Shown: piece after piece, positions 28,700 to 37,671 of the stretch
How the letters are laid out: every line of letters begins with the position of its first letter
Numbering within the stretch: position 1 is the first letter of the stretch
Position numbers and translations under genes: made by a program
Notes under the pieces: model-generated
What the model was told of the DNA's origin: nothing
What the model saw: the letters and a program-made list of their open reading frames with translations, nothing else
The model's database searches: none
Assembly: GCF_963378105.1 (NCBI RefSeq)
Contig: NZ_OY726398.1
Location: 2,356,001 to 2,420,000 of the forward strand
Length of the DNA stretch: 64,000 nt
Reading direction: 5' to 3'
Source of the DNA: Mycolicibacter sp. MU0102
GTDB lineage: Bacteria > Actinomycetota > Actinomycetes > Mycobacteriales > Mycobacteriaceae

Positions 28700-29198
28700 G
28701 TAGATACTCGGTGCGCGCGTTGCCATCCCAGCGGCGCAGCCCGACAAATCGCCCGGTGATGTCGGAGCGGCCGGCGATGCGCTGGGCCCGGCCCAACTGG
28801 GCCGGACCGACCCGGCGGGCCAGCGTGGTGTGCGCCGTCCACTGGCCGGGCGCCACGTTGGCCAACGGGCCGGGTATCAGGTGGGGTGCGCATAACCGGT
28901 AGACCTGCTCGTGCAGCTCCAGCAGCGGCACCGTCGGCACCACCAGCCGTGCCAGCACCCCGTGCGAGCGGCCGAAGATCAGCGTCGCGCCAAGCGTGCA
29001 GTCGATCGGCAGCTGGTCGACAAAGGTGGCCAGTGCGGCGTCGACCTGCGGATCGATGCGCTGGGCGACCACCAGGGTGACGTGCGGTCGAGCGGCCGGG
29101 GCCTGGCTGGGCACTTCGGCCGCGGCCAGATCAGTCCAGATCCGCCGGACCTTGGTCTCGGTGTCGGCGTCGAAGACCAGCTCGATCGAGTGCACCAT
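28692..29198 (-). CDS. 2'-5' RNA ligase-like 2H phosphoesterase
   Basis: A 168-residue protein with the two HxT motifs of the 2H phosphoesterase superfamily: H39-V-T41 (RPHVTLVV) and H123-T-T125 (AHTTLARR), about 84 residues apart. Members cleave cyclic phosphodiesters or 2'-5' linkages in RNA or nucleotides. It immediately follows bioD (2 bp) as the last cistron of bioA-F-D, a context that points to co-expression with biotin synthesis but gives no clear role. ATG at 29196-29198; the long upstream frame is a shadow of bioD. Confidence 0.85.
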   Translation of the reverse strand: MVHSIELVFDADTETKVRRIWTDLAAAEVPSQAPAARPHVTLVVAQRIDPQVDAALATFVDQLPIDCTLGATLIFGRSHGVLARLVVPTVPLLELHEQVYRLCAPHLIPGPLANVAPGQWTAHTTLARRVGPAQLGRAQRIAGRSDITGRFVGLRRWDGNARTEYLLI

Positions 29199-29200
29199 TG

Positions 29201-29881
29201 CTACCCCGCCAGGGTGCGCACCCAATCGGTGTCGAACGCCGCGGTACTCATCGCGGCGAACTCCGCGCCGCCCAGCGCGCCGGCTCCCGCCGGCAGCACG
29301 GCGCGTACCGGCGCCTGCCGGGCCAGCGCCCCGCGATTGCTGGTGGCAGCCGGGCCGGGCTGCGCCGGCCAGCTGCCGATCACCAATCCGGCGCACGACA
29401 ACCCTTGTCCGGCAAGCGATTCCAGGGTCAGTGCGGTGTGATTGAGGGTGCCCAGTTCGGCATCGACCACCACGAGCACGGGAGCATCAAGGTCGACGGC
29501 CAGATCGCGCAGGGTGACGCCGTCGGCGGCCAACTCGACCAGCAGGCCACCGGCGCCCTCCACGAGGGTCAGTCGGCCCGGCCGGTCGGCGGTGCGGATC
29601 ATGCCCAGCAGGTCTGCGCGGGTCGGCAGCGTCATCCCGGCCTGCTCGGCCGCGGCCGCCGGGGCCAGCGGCGCCGGGTAGCGGGCAGCGGCGAACAGTT
29701 CGCTCACCCCCGACAGCCGGCCGACTTCGGCCAGGTCGTCGTCGCCGTCGGCGGTGCCGGTCTGAACCGGCTTGCACACCGCCACGTCCAGGCCCGCCTG
29801 CCGGGCAGCGCCGGCCAGCGCGGCGGTGGCGATCGTCTTGCCCACCCCGGTACCGGTGCCGGTGATGACCAGGACGGTCAT
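29201..29881 (-). CDS. bioD: Dethiobiotin synthetase
   Basis: ATP-dependent carboxylation of 7,8-diaminopelargonate to dethiobiotin. 226 residues with the P-loop GTGTGVGKT (residues 8-16), the substrate lysine motif CKPVQTG, and VEGAGGLLV with the acidic metal ligand. ATG in an ATGA overlap with bioF. Followed after 2 bp by the 2H gene. Confidence 0.95.
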   Translation of the reverse strand: MTVLVITGTGTGVGKTIATAALAGAARQAGLDVAVCKPVQTGTADGDDDLAEVGRLSGVSELFAAARYPAPLAPAAAAEQAGMTLPTRADLLGMIRTADRPGRLTLVEGAGGLLVELAADGVTLRDLAVDLDAPVLVVVDAELGTLNHTALTLESLAGQGLSCAGLVIGSWPAQPGPAATSNRGALARQAPVRAVLPAGAGALGGAEFAAMSTAAFDTDWVRTLAG

Positions 29882-31035
29882 GACAAGGAGGCGGGATGGT
29901 CGCGCAGCACGTCGCGCAGCACCCGTCGCGCCAGCTCCAGATCGTCGGCGGTCAGCGAAGCCCGCGCGGTCAACCGCAGCCGCGACGTGCCCGCCGGCAC
30001 GGTGGGCGGCCGGAAGCAGCCGACCCGGACTCCGGCGTCCAGGCAGGCGGTCGCGGCGGCCACCGCCGTCTCCGCGTCCCCGAGAATGACCGAGACGACC
30101 GCCGATTCCGGCTGATGGCCCAGCCCGCAGATCTGCGCCAGCACGCCGGCGTGCCGCAATACGTCGGCGGCGCGGGACGGCTCGGCGACCAGCACGTCCA
30201 GCGCGGCCGAGGCGGCGCCCAGGGCCGCCGGCGCCAGACCGGTGTCGAAGATGAAGGTGCGGGCGGCGTCGATGAGGTGATCACGAACCTCGATGGGCCC
30301 CAACACCGCGCCGCCCTGACTGCCCAGGGCTTTGGACAAAGTCGTAGTGATCACCACATCGGGCGCGCCGGCCAGCCCGACCTCGTGCACCAGTCCGCGG
30401 CCGCCGGCACCACGCACGCCCAGCGCGTGCGCCTCATCGACGATCAGCAGCGCGCCGTACCGGCGGCACACCTCGTGTAGCTGCCGCAGCGGGGCCAGCG
30501 CGCCGTCGGTGCTGAACACCGACTCGGTGAGTACCACGGCGCGTTCCTCGGTCCGGCCGGCCAGTGCGGCGGCCACCGCATCTACGTCACGGTGCTCAGT
30601 GACGACAACCCGCGCCCGCGACAGCCGGCAGGCGTCTACCAGCGATGCGTGACAGTAGGCGTCGGACACCAGCAGTGCCCCCGGGCCGGACAGGCTCACC
30701 ACCGCGCCGAGGTTGGCGGTGTAACCGGAGGAGAACACCAAACCCGCTGGCGCGCCGACGAAGTCGGCCAACTGCTGCTCGAACTGCTGATGCAGTTCGG
30801 TGTTGCCGGTCACCAGGCGCGATCCCCCGGCGCCGCCGCCCCAGGTCTGCAGCGCCTCGACACCGCCGGCGATGACGGCCGGGTGCGTCGCCAGGCCGAG
30901 GTAGTCGTTGGACGCCAGGTCCAGTTCGGTGGCCACGACGGGCCGCACCCGCAGGGAACGTCGCAGGCCGGCCTGACGGCGCCGCTGCTCCACCTCGGCC
31001 AACCAGGCCAGTGGCGACACATCGGTGCGGGTCAC
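29878..31035 (-). CDS. bioF: 8-amino-7-oxononanoate synthase
   Basis: PLP enzyme joining pimeloyl thioester and L-alanine. 385 residues, fold type I, alpha-oxoamine synthase family. PLP lysine K235 in TTTLSKALGSQGG; SNDYLGLA, GSRLVTGN and IVDEAHALG are the family anchors. The start is the GTG at 31033-31035 with an AGGGAG site seven bases upstream; an extension upstream would run through the BioQ operator and the end of bioA. It is separated from bioA by a 41-bp gap that contains most of the second BioQ site. Confidence 0.95.
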   Translation of the reverse strand: MTRTDVSPLAWLAEVEQRRRQAGLRRSLRVRPVVATELDLASNDYLGLATHPAVIAGGVEALQTWGGGAGGSRLVTGNTELHQQFEQQLADFVGAPAGLVFSSGYTANLGAVVSLSGPGALLVSDAYCHASLVDACRLSRARVVVTEHRDVDAVAAALAGRTEERAVVLTESVFSTDGALAPLRQLHEVCRRYGALLIVDEAHALGVRGAGGRGLVHEVGLAGAPDVVITTTLSKALGSQGGAVLGPIEVRDHLIDAARTFIFDTGLAPAALGAASAALDVLVAEPSRAADVLRHAGVLAQICGLGHQPESAVVSVILGDAETAVAAATACLDAGVRVGCFRPPTVPAGTSRLRLTARASLTADDLELARRVLRDVLRDHPASLS

Positions 31036-31066
31036 GCGGCGCTCCCTGTGCGGTCTCGAGACGACT

Positions 31067-31079
31067 TGAACACTGTTCA
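31067..31079. promoter_or_regulatory. Second BioQ operator, before bioF and overlapping the bioA stop
   Basis: TGAAC-ACT-GTTCA has the same arms and flanks as the bioB site; only the spacer differs. TAGCCT on the minus strand (31079-31084) is a -10 that runs into the operator exactly as at bioB. The site overlaps the bioA TGA codon (31077-31079), so bioF-bioD has its own repressible promoter at the end of bioA. Confidence 0.8.
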
Positions 31080-32369
31080 GGCTAAGGCATGCACGGCGCC
31101 GACCATCGCGCTGCCGATCCGGGCGATCTCCTCGGGGGTACAGACGTAGGGCGGCATCGCGTAGATCAGGTTGCGGAACGGGCGCAGCCACACCCCGTGA
31201 TCCAGCGCGGCCTTGGTGACAACAGCCAGGTCCACCGGCTCCCGGCATTCAATGACTCCGATGGCACCGCAGACCCGGACATCGGCGACTCCGGGCAGCT
31301 CGCGCGCGGGTTCTAAGCCGGCAGTCAACCCGGCGCCGATCTCGGCGACCGATGCGCGCCAGTCCCCGCGCAGCAACAGTTCGGTGCTGGCGACCGAGAC
31401 CGCACAGGCCAGCGGGTTGGCCATGAACGTCGGCCCGTGCATCAGTGCACCGGCCTCGCCGCCGCTGATGGTGTGGGCGATCTCGGTGCTGCACAACGTG
31501 GCGGCCAGGCTGAGGTAGCCGCCGGTCATGGCCTTGCCGACACACATGATGTCGGGGCTGACGCCCACGTGGTCGGCGGCGAAGAGCTCACCGGTGCGGC
31601 CGAAGCCGGTGGCGATCTCGTCGAATATCAGCAGCACGCCGTGGCGGGTGCAGGCCTCGCGCAGGTCCGCCAGATAACGCGGATCGTGGAAGCGCATGCC
31701 GCCGGCGCCCTGTACCACCGGCTCTACGATCACGGCCGCCACCTCTTCGCGGTGCTGCTCCAGCTGCGCCTCGAACGCGGCGCTGTAGGCCGGGTCGTAG
31801 TCGCGGGGTACCTGCGGGGCGAACAGCTGGGCCACCAGGACATCGCGCCACAGCGAGTGCATGCCCCCGTCGGGGTCGCAAACGCTCATCGGGGTGAAGG
31901 TGTCGCCGTGGTAGCCGCCGCGCCAGGTCATCAACCGGTGTTTGGCGCCGCGGCCGCGAGCGCGCCAGTACTGCAGCGCCATCTTGACCGCGACCTCCAC
32001 CGACACCGACCCCGAGTCGGAGAAGAACACCGTGTCCAGCCCGGCCGGGGTGATGTCCACCAGCAGCTTGGCCAGCCGAGCCGCGGGTTCGTGGGTGAGC
32101 CCGCCGAACATGACATGGCTCATCGTGCCCACCTGGGCCGTGAGCGCGGCATCGAGCTGCGGGTGGCCGTGGCCGTGGATCGCAGTCCACCAGGAACTCA
32201 TCGCATCGAGCACGTCGACCGGTGCATCGTCGACGACCAAAGTCAGGTAGGCGCCCTGGGCGGCCAGCGCCACCGTCGGCGCCAGGGATTCGGCGCCGAT
32301 CGTGCTGTATGGGTGCCACAGGTGTGCGGCGTCGATGGCGCTGATCTGGTCGGGACTCAACGCGGACAT
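31077..32369 (-). CDS. bioA: Adenosylmethionine-8-amino-7-oxononanoate aminotransferase
   Basis: PLP class III aminotransferase making 7,8-diaminopelargonate with SAM as amino donor. 430 residues. PLP lysine K279 in MCVGKAMTGGY; LWHPYSTIG near the N terminus, SSWWTAIHGHGHP, SDSGSVSVE and LIFDEIATGFGRTG are the family blocks. The ATG at 32367-32369 (MSALSPDQISAI) gives the expected N terminus; a GTG 14 codons earlier is possible. No BioQ palindrome is visible in the 158 bp upstream that it shares with the divergent RipD-like gene. Confidence 0.95.
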   Translation of the reverse strand: MSALSPDQISAIDAAHLWHPYSTIGAESLAPTVALAAQGAYLTLVVDDAPVDVLDAMSSWWTAIHGHGHPQLDAALTAQVGTMSHVMFGGLTHEPAARLAKLLVDITPAGLDTVFFSDSGSVSVEVAVKMALQYWRARGRGAKHRLMTWRGGYHGDTFTPMSVCDPDGGMHSLWRDVLVAQLFAPQVPRDYDPAYSAAFEAQLEQHREEVAAVIVEPVVQGAGGMRFHDPRYLADLREACTRHGVLLIFDEIATGFGRTGELFAADHVGVSPDIMCVGKAMTGGYLSLAATLCSTEIAHTISGGEAGALMHGPTFMANPLACAVSVASTELLLRGDWRASVAEIGAGLTAGLEPARELPGVADVRVCGAIGVIECREPVDLAVVTKAALDHGVWLRPFRNLIYAMPPYVCTPEEIARIGSAMVGAVHALA

Positions 32370-32527
32370 GCCTGACGACAGTAGTGGCCACCGGCGTAAC
32401 CGTTGGGTCACAGGTTGCGCAATTTCTCCTCCGCGGCGGCTGACGGCGCGTAAACGCCGGTAGTCTCTGTGACAGAAGTGACGAGTGATACTGCCGTGAA
32501 TATCGGCTGAGAAGGGGGTTGTTCCTG

Positions 32528-33166
32528 ATGAAACGCGTCTGCACTACCGCGATCGCATTGGCGGCGGCCCTGGCCCCGGTGCTGACTGCCGCGCCTGCCT
32601 ACGCCGACCCGCTGTCACAGACCGGTCAGAACCAGCTCGTCGAGCGGGTGATCCAGCGCGCGCTGTCGCAGCGCGGCGTGCCCTTCGTCTATGGCGGCGG
32701 TGACGTCAACGGGCCCACCAACAACGCGCGAGCCCGCGCTGCCACCACCCGCAGCTCCTTGACCGACATCACCGGCCGCGCCAGCCTCCCGAGCACCCCC
32801 AGCAATCCCCTGCTGCCGGGCAGCGTCACCCCGGGTCTGCCGGGTACGGCGCTGGCTCCCACCGGGGAGATCCCCGACACCACCACTGTCGGTTTCGACG
32901 CATCCGGCCTGATCCAGTACGCGTTCGCCGGTGCCGGCATCAGGATGCCGCGCACCTCCGGCGAGCAGTGCAGCGTCGGCCAGAAGGTCCCGCCCGCCCA
33001 AGCCCGCCCCGGTGACCTGCTGTGCTACGGCCCGGGCGGAACCCAGAGCGTCGCGCTGTACCTGGGCAACAACCAGATGATCGAGGGCACCAGCCCCGCG
33101 GTCGCGGTCTCGCCGGCGCGCACCTCCAACATGGTCCCCTACCTGACCCGGGTGCTCCCCTCCTGA
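32528..33166 (+). CDS. ripD: RipD-like secreted NlpC/P60 protein without the catalytic cysteine
   Basis: A 212-residue exported protein with a signal peptide (1-26, cut after APAYA). A divergent NlpC/P60 fold follows, with an insertion of about 60 residues before the active-site helix. The usual DCSG is D124-A-S-G here, so the nucleophile Cys is Ala125; the usual His in HVALYLG is replaced (S174, QSVALYLG). It should bind peptidoglycan but not cut it, as described for M. tuberculosis RipD (Rv1566c). It lacks the long positively charged C-terminal tail reported there. ATG at 32528 with GAAGGGGG upstream. Followed by the acyltransferase on the same strand. Confidence 0.87.
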   Translation: MKRVCTTAIALAAALAPVLTAAPAYADPLSQTGQNQLVERVIQRALSQRGVPFVYGGGDVNGPTNNARARAATTRSSLTDITGRASLPSTPSNPLLPGSVTPGLPGTALAPTGEIPDTTTVGFDASGLIQYAFAGAGIRMPRTSGEQCSVGQKVPPAQARPGDLLCYGPGGTQSVALYLGNNQMIEGTSPAVAVSPARTSNMVPYLTRVLPS

Positions 33167-33237
33167 CCGACTCGGTCGACGTCACAACGCGCAGAATGCG
33201 GTTTCTCCAGGCAGATTAGGTAGATTGTCGGGCGATC

Positions 33238-35448
33238 ATGATTGCCCTGTCTCCGCCCCGACCGGCAGTAACACCCGTTGCGGAACCCGCATCCGGGTCG
33301 GTTTCGGCCCCCGCGTCGACCCCCGTGATGGGCACCCGCAAAGAGGGCTTCTACCGTCACGACCTTGACGGTCTGCGGGGCGTCGCGATCGCATTGGTGG
33401 CGGTGTTTCATGTCTGGTTCGGGCGGGTCTCCGGCGGGGTCGATGTCTTCCTGGCGCTCTCGGGTTTCTTCTTCGGCGGCAAGCTGCTGCGGGTCGCGCT
33501 GAACCCGACCTCGTCACTGTCACCGGTCCCCGACCTGGTGCGGCTGGTCCGCCGCCTGCTGCCCGCCCTGGTGGTGGTGTTGGCCGCCTGCGCGCTGCTG
33601 ACGATCTGGATCCAGCCGCAGACCCGCTGGGAGACGTTCGCCGACCAGAGCCTGGCCAGCCTCGGTTACTACCAGAACTGGGAATTGGCCCGCAGCGCCG
33701 CGGACTACCTGCAGGCCGGTGAGGCCGTCAGCCCGCTGCAGCACATCTGGTCGATGTCGGTGCAGGGCCAGTTCTACCTGAGCTTCCTGCTGCTGGTCTT
33801 CGGCTTCGCCTTCCTGTTCCGGCGCGTGCTCGGCAAGCACCTGCGTGGCGCGTTCGTCGTGCTGCTCACGGCGCTGACCGTGGCCTCGTTCTGGTATGCG
33901 ATCGTCGCGCACCAGGCCAATCAGTCACTGGCCTACTACAACAGCTTTGCCCGCGCCTGGGAGCTGTTGATCGGCGCGCTCGTCGGCGCGCTGGTCCCCT
34001 ACATCCGCTGGCCGATGTGGCTGCGGACCGTCATCAGCACGGTTGCGTTGGCGGCCATCCTGAGCTGCGGCGCCCTCATTGAGGGCGTGCGGGAATTCCC
34101 CGGCCCGTGGGCGCTGGTGCCGGTCGGCGCCACGGTGGCATTCATCCTGGCCGGGGCAAACCGGCAAGCCCGCCTGAGTACCAGCGCCAAAATGCCGTGG
34201 CCCAACCGGTGGCTGGCGACGGCGCCGCTGGTGAGGCTCGGCTCGATGGCCTACTCGTTGTACCTGTGGCACTGGCCGCTGCTGATCTTCTGGCTGTCCT
34301 ACAGCGGGCATCGGCACGCAAGCCTGCTGGACGGCGCGGTGATCCTGTTGGTGTCGGGCGTGTTGGCATATCTGACCACCCGGTTCGTCGAAGATCCGCT
34401 GCGCTCCCGCAAGCCCGCCGCCCAGGCCGCCGCGCCGGTGGTGCGACCGCGGTGGCGCAAGCCCGCGGCCGGCTGGTGGCGGCGCCCGACGTCGGTGCTG
34501 GGCTCGACCGTGGTGCTGCTGGGGGTGGCGTTGACGGCGACCTCCTTCTCCTGGCGCGAACATGTCACGGTGCAGCGTGCCAGCGGCACCGAGCTGGTCA
34601 AGCTCAGCAAGGACGACTATCCCGGCGCCCGCGCGCTGCTGAAGCACAAGCGAGTCCCCAAACTTCGGATGCGGCCCACCATCCTCGAGGCCAAGAAGGA
34701 CCTGCCGCGCTCCACTCGGGAAGGTTGCATCAGCAACTTCACCAACCCGGACCTGATCAACTGCACCTACGGCGACAAAGAGGCGACCCGGACCGTCGCG
34801 CTGGCCGGCGGATCGCATGCCGAACACTGGCTGCCCGCGCTGGACATCCTGGGCCAGCGGCACAACTTCAAGGTGGTCACCTACCTCAAGATGGGCTGCC
34901 CGCTGTCCACCGAGAAGGTCCCGCTGATCATGGGCAACAACGCCCCCTACCCGCAGTGCTACCAGTGGGTGGGCAAGACGATGGAAAAGTTGATCGCCGA
35001 CCACCCGGACTTCGTGTTCACCACCGCTACCCGGCCGTGGAACATCAAACCTGGCGACGTGATGCCGGGAACCTACATCGGGATCTGGAAGCAGCTGTCG
35101 GACAACCATATTCCCATCCTGGGCGTCCGCGACACCCCGTGGCTGGTGCGCGACGGCGACCCGTTCCAGCCGGCGGACTGCCTGGCCTCCGGCGGTGACG
35201 CGGAGTCCTGCGGCATCAAGCGCTCCGAAGTGCTCGTCGAGCGCAACCCCACCCTGGACTTCGTCGGTAAATTCCCGCTGCTCAAGCCGTTGGACCTCTC
35301 CGACGCCGTCTGCGACAAAGAGATCTGCCGCGCGGTCGAGGGGAATGTGCTGGTCTATCACGACTCTCACCACCTGTCGGCGACCTACATGCGCACCATG
35401 ACCGGAGAGCTCGGTCGTCAGATGGGTGCGGCAACCGGCTGGTGGTGA
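33238..35448 (+). CDS. Membrane O-acyltransferase with AT3 and SGNH domains
   Basis: A 736-residue OafA/YrhL-type protein. The N-terminal AT3 domain (about 38-400, roughly ten membrane helices) has RHDLDGLRG and the catalytic-type His H58 (VAVFHVW). The C-terminal extracellular SGNH hydrolase-like domain (about 460-730) has the Ser block GGSHAEHW (S526) and the DxxH block DSHH (D709, H712). Such enzymes acetylate or acylate cell-wall sugars outside the membrane. ATG start, 72 bp after the RipD-like gene, same strand, so an envelope operon is likely. Position equals Rv1565c from memory. The acceptor is not known. Confidence 0.9.
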   Translation: MIALSPPRPAVTPVAEPASGSVSAPASTPVMGTRKEGFYRHDLDGLRGVAIALVAVFHVWFGRVSGGVDVFLALSGFFFGGKLLRVALNPTSSLSPVPDLVRLVRRLLPALVVVLAACALLTIWIQPQTRWETFADQSLASLGYYQNWELARSAADYLQAGEAVSPLQHIWSMSVQGQFYLSFLLLVFGFAFLFRRVLGKHLRGAFVVLLTALTVASFWYAIVAHQANQSLAYYNSFARAWELLIGALVGALVPYIRWPMWLRTVISTVALAAILSCGALIEGVREFPGPWALVPVGATVAFILAGANRQARLSTSAKMPWPNRWLATAPLVRLGSMAYSLYLWHWPLLIFWLSYSGHRHASLLDGAVILLVSGVLAYLTTRFVEDPLRSRKPAAQAAAPVVRPRWRKPAAGWWRRPTSVLGSTVVLLGVALTATSFSWREHVTVQRASGTELVKLSKDDYPGARALLKHKRVPKLRMRPTILEAKKDLPRSTREGCISNFTNPDLINCTYGDKEATRTVALAGGSHAEHWLPALDILGQRHNFKVVTYLKMGCPLSTEKVPLIMGNNAPYPQCYQWVGKTMEKLIADHPDFVFTTATRPWNIKPGDVMPGTYIGIWKQLSDNHIPILGVRDTPWLVRDGDPFQPADCLASGGDAESCGIKRSEVLVERNPTLDFVGKFPLLKPLDLSDAVCDKEICRAVEGNVLVYHDSHHLSATYMRTMTGELGRQMGAATGWW

Positions 35449-35498
35449 ACCCGGCCATGCTCGGCGGCGGACGCCGGGAAAGCGGATAAGGTCGAGCG

Positions 35499-37670
35499 GT
35501 GTCGTCGGCTGAGTCGGGCCCTGAGCCCCCACCGGAGCCGTCCGCGCCCACGGTCTGGCCGGGAAACAGCTATCCGCTGGGCGCGGTATACGACGGAGCC
35601 GGTACCAACTTCGCGGTGTTCTCCGAAGTCGCCGAGCGTGTCGAACTCTGCCTGATCGACGACGGCGACCACACCGAGACACGGATCGCTCTCGATGAGG
35701 TGGACGGCTACGTCTGGCACGCTTACCTGCCCGGCGTCGGCCCTGGGCAGCACTACGGCTTCCGGGTGCACGGACCGTTCAACCCCGCCGCAGGCCACCG
35801 CTGCGATCCCGGCAAGCTGCTGCTGGACCCGTACGGCAAGGCCTTTCACGGCACCTTCGACTTCGGTCCGGAGCTGTTCTCCTACGACCTGGCCGATCCC
35901 GACAACGGTGCTGCGCCCCCCGCACTCGACTCGCTGGGCCACACCATGACCAGCGTGGTGATCAACCCCTACTTCGACTGGGCAGCCGACCGGTCACCGC
36001 GCACCCCGTATCACCAGACGCTCATCTACGAGGCGCACGTCAAAGGCATGACACAGACCCACCCGGGCATTCCGGCCGAACTGCGCGGCACCTACGCAGG
36101 GCTGGCGCATCCGGTGATCATCGATCACCTCAAGTCGCTGAACGTCACGGCCATCGAGCTGATGCCCGTCCACCAGTTCCTGCACGATCAGCGGCTGCTG
36201 CAGCTGGGACTGCGGAACTACTGGGGGTACAACACATTCGGCTTCTTCGCGCCGCACAACGAGTACGCGGCCAACCGTCAGGCCGGCGGTGCGGTCGCCG
36301 AGTTCAAAGCGATGGTGCGCGCATTCCACCAGGCCGGCATCGAGGTGATCCTCGACGTGGTCTACAACCACACGGCCGAAGGCAACCATCTGGGACCCAC
36401 GCTGAACTTCCGCGGGATCGACAACGCCGCCTACTACCGGCTCGACGAGGACGACCTGCGGCACTACACCGACTACACCGGCACCGGCAACAGTCTCAAC
36501 GCGCGTCATCCGCACACCCTGCAGCTGATCATGGACTCGTTGCGCTACTGGGTGACTGAGATGCACGTCGACGGCTTCCGCTTCGACCTGGCCTCCACGC
36601 TGGCTCGGGAGTTGCATGACGTCGATCGGCTGTCGGCATTCTTCGACCTGGTGCAGCAGGACCCGGTGGTAAGCCAGGTGAAGCTGATCGCCGAGCCCTG
36701 GGACGTCGGTGAGGGCGGCTACCAGGTGGGCAACTTCCCCGGGCTGTGGACGGAATGGAACGGCAAGTACCGCGACACGGTGCGCGACTACTGGCGCGGC
36801 GAGCCGGAAACCCTCGGCGAGTTCGCCTCTCGCCTGACCGGCTCCTCGGACCTGTACGAGGCGACCGGGCGGCGTCCCAGCGCAAGCATCAACTTCGTCA
36901 CCTGCCACGACGGTTTCACGCTGGCGGACCTGGTGTCCTACAACGAGAAACACAACGAAGCCAACGGCGAGGACAACCGCGACGGCGAGAGCCACAACCG
37001 GTCGTGGAACTGTGGTGTAGAGGGCCCGACCGACGACCCGGCGATCCTGGCGTTGCGGGCCCACCAGGTCCGCAACATCATGGCGACCCTGCTGATCAGC
37101 CAGGGCACCCCGATGATCTTGCACGGCGACGAGATGGGCCGCTCCCAGCGCGGCAATAACAACGTCTACTGCCAAGACTCCGAACTGTCCTGGATGGACT
37201 GGACGCTGGCTGAACACAATGCCGACCAACTCGCATTCACTCGGGCGATGACCGCGTTGCGCGCCGCACACCCGGTGTTCCGGCGGCGCCGGTTCTTCGA
37301 GGGGCGGCCGATCTGCGGCGACGACGACGAGGTGCGTGATATCGCCTGGTTGACCCCGGCTGGCCACGAGATGACTCAGCAGGACTGGGGCAGCGAATTC
37401 GGCAGGTGCGTCATGGTTTTCCTCAACGGCGAGGCCTTGCCGGAACCGGATCTGCGCGGGCAGCGGATCATCGACGACTCATTTCTGTTGTGCTTCAACG
37501 CCGGTGAGACAGCGGTGGACTTCGTGACGCCCAATACCGAATACGCGCAGGTCTGGACCGCGGTGATCGACACCGCGCATCCGGCCGGCAGCGCCGACCT
37601 GGTGGTTGACGCCGGGCAGGCGGTGACGGTGATGGGACGCTCGCTGACCGTGCTGCGCAAGAGCCGGTGA
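35499..37670 (+). CDS. glgX: Glycogen debranching enzyme GlgX/TreX (isoamylase type)
   Basis: GH13 enzyme that hydrolyses alpha-1,6 branches of glycogen. 723 residues: an N-terminal CBM48-like domain (about 15-120), then a TIM barrel with nucleophile D363 (FRFDLA), acid E399 (IAEPWD) and D471 (TCHDG), then a C-terminal beta domain. VYNHTAEGNHLGP marks the isoamylase group. GTG start, short spacing from the acyltransferase (51 bp). In M. tuberculosis treX is followed by treY and treZ; here the next gene is a convergent thrE-like transporter, so those trehalose genes are not adjacent. Confidence 0.95.
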   Translation: MSSAESGPEPPPEPSAPTVWPGNSYPLGAVYDGAGTNFAVFSEVAERVELCLIDDGDHTETRIALDEVDGYVWHAYLPGVGPGQHYGFRVHGPFNPAAGHRCDPGKLLLDPYGKAFHGTFDFGPELFSYDLADPDNGAAPPALDSLGHTMTSVVINPYFDWAADRSPRTPYHQTLIYEAHVKGMTQTHPGIPAELRGTYAGLAHPVIIDHLKSLNVTAIELMPVHQFLHDQRLLQLGLRNYWGYNTFGFFAPHNEYAANRQAGGAVAEFKAMVRAFHQAGIEVILDVVYNHTAEGNHLGPTLNFRGIDNAAYYRLDEDDLRHYTDYTGTGNSLNARHPHTLQLIMDSLRYWVTEMHVDGFRFDLASTLARELHDVDRLSAFFDLVQQDPVVSQVKLIAEPWDVGEGGYQVGNFPGLWTEWNGKYRDTVRDYWRGEPETLGEFASRLTGSSDLYEATGRRPSASINFVTCHDGFTLADLVSYNEKHNEANGEDNRDGESHNRSWNCGVEGPTDDPAILALRAHQVRNIMATLLISQGTPMILHGDEMGRSQRGNNNVYCQDSELSWMDWTLAEHNADQLAFTRAMTALRAAHPVFRRRRFFEGRPICGDDDEVRDIAWLTPAGHEMTQQDWGSEFGRCVMVFLNGEALPEPDLRGQRIIDDSFLLCFNAGETAVDFVTPNTEYAQVWTAVIDTAHPAGSADLVVDAGQAVTVMGRSLTVLRKSR

Positions 37671-37671
37671 G

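Noticed and set aside
32370..32527. A possible BioQ operator upstream of bioA
   Set aside because: No copy of TGAAC-NNN-GTTCA was seen in the 158 bp between bioA and the RipD-like gene.
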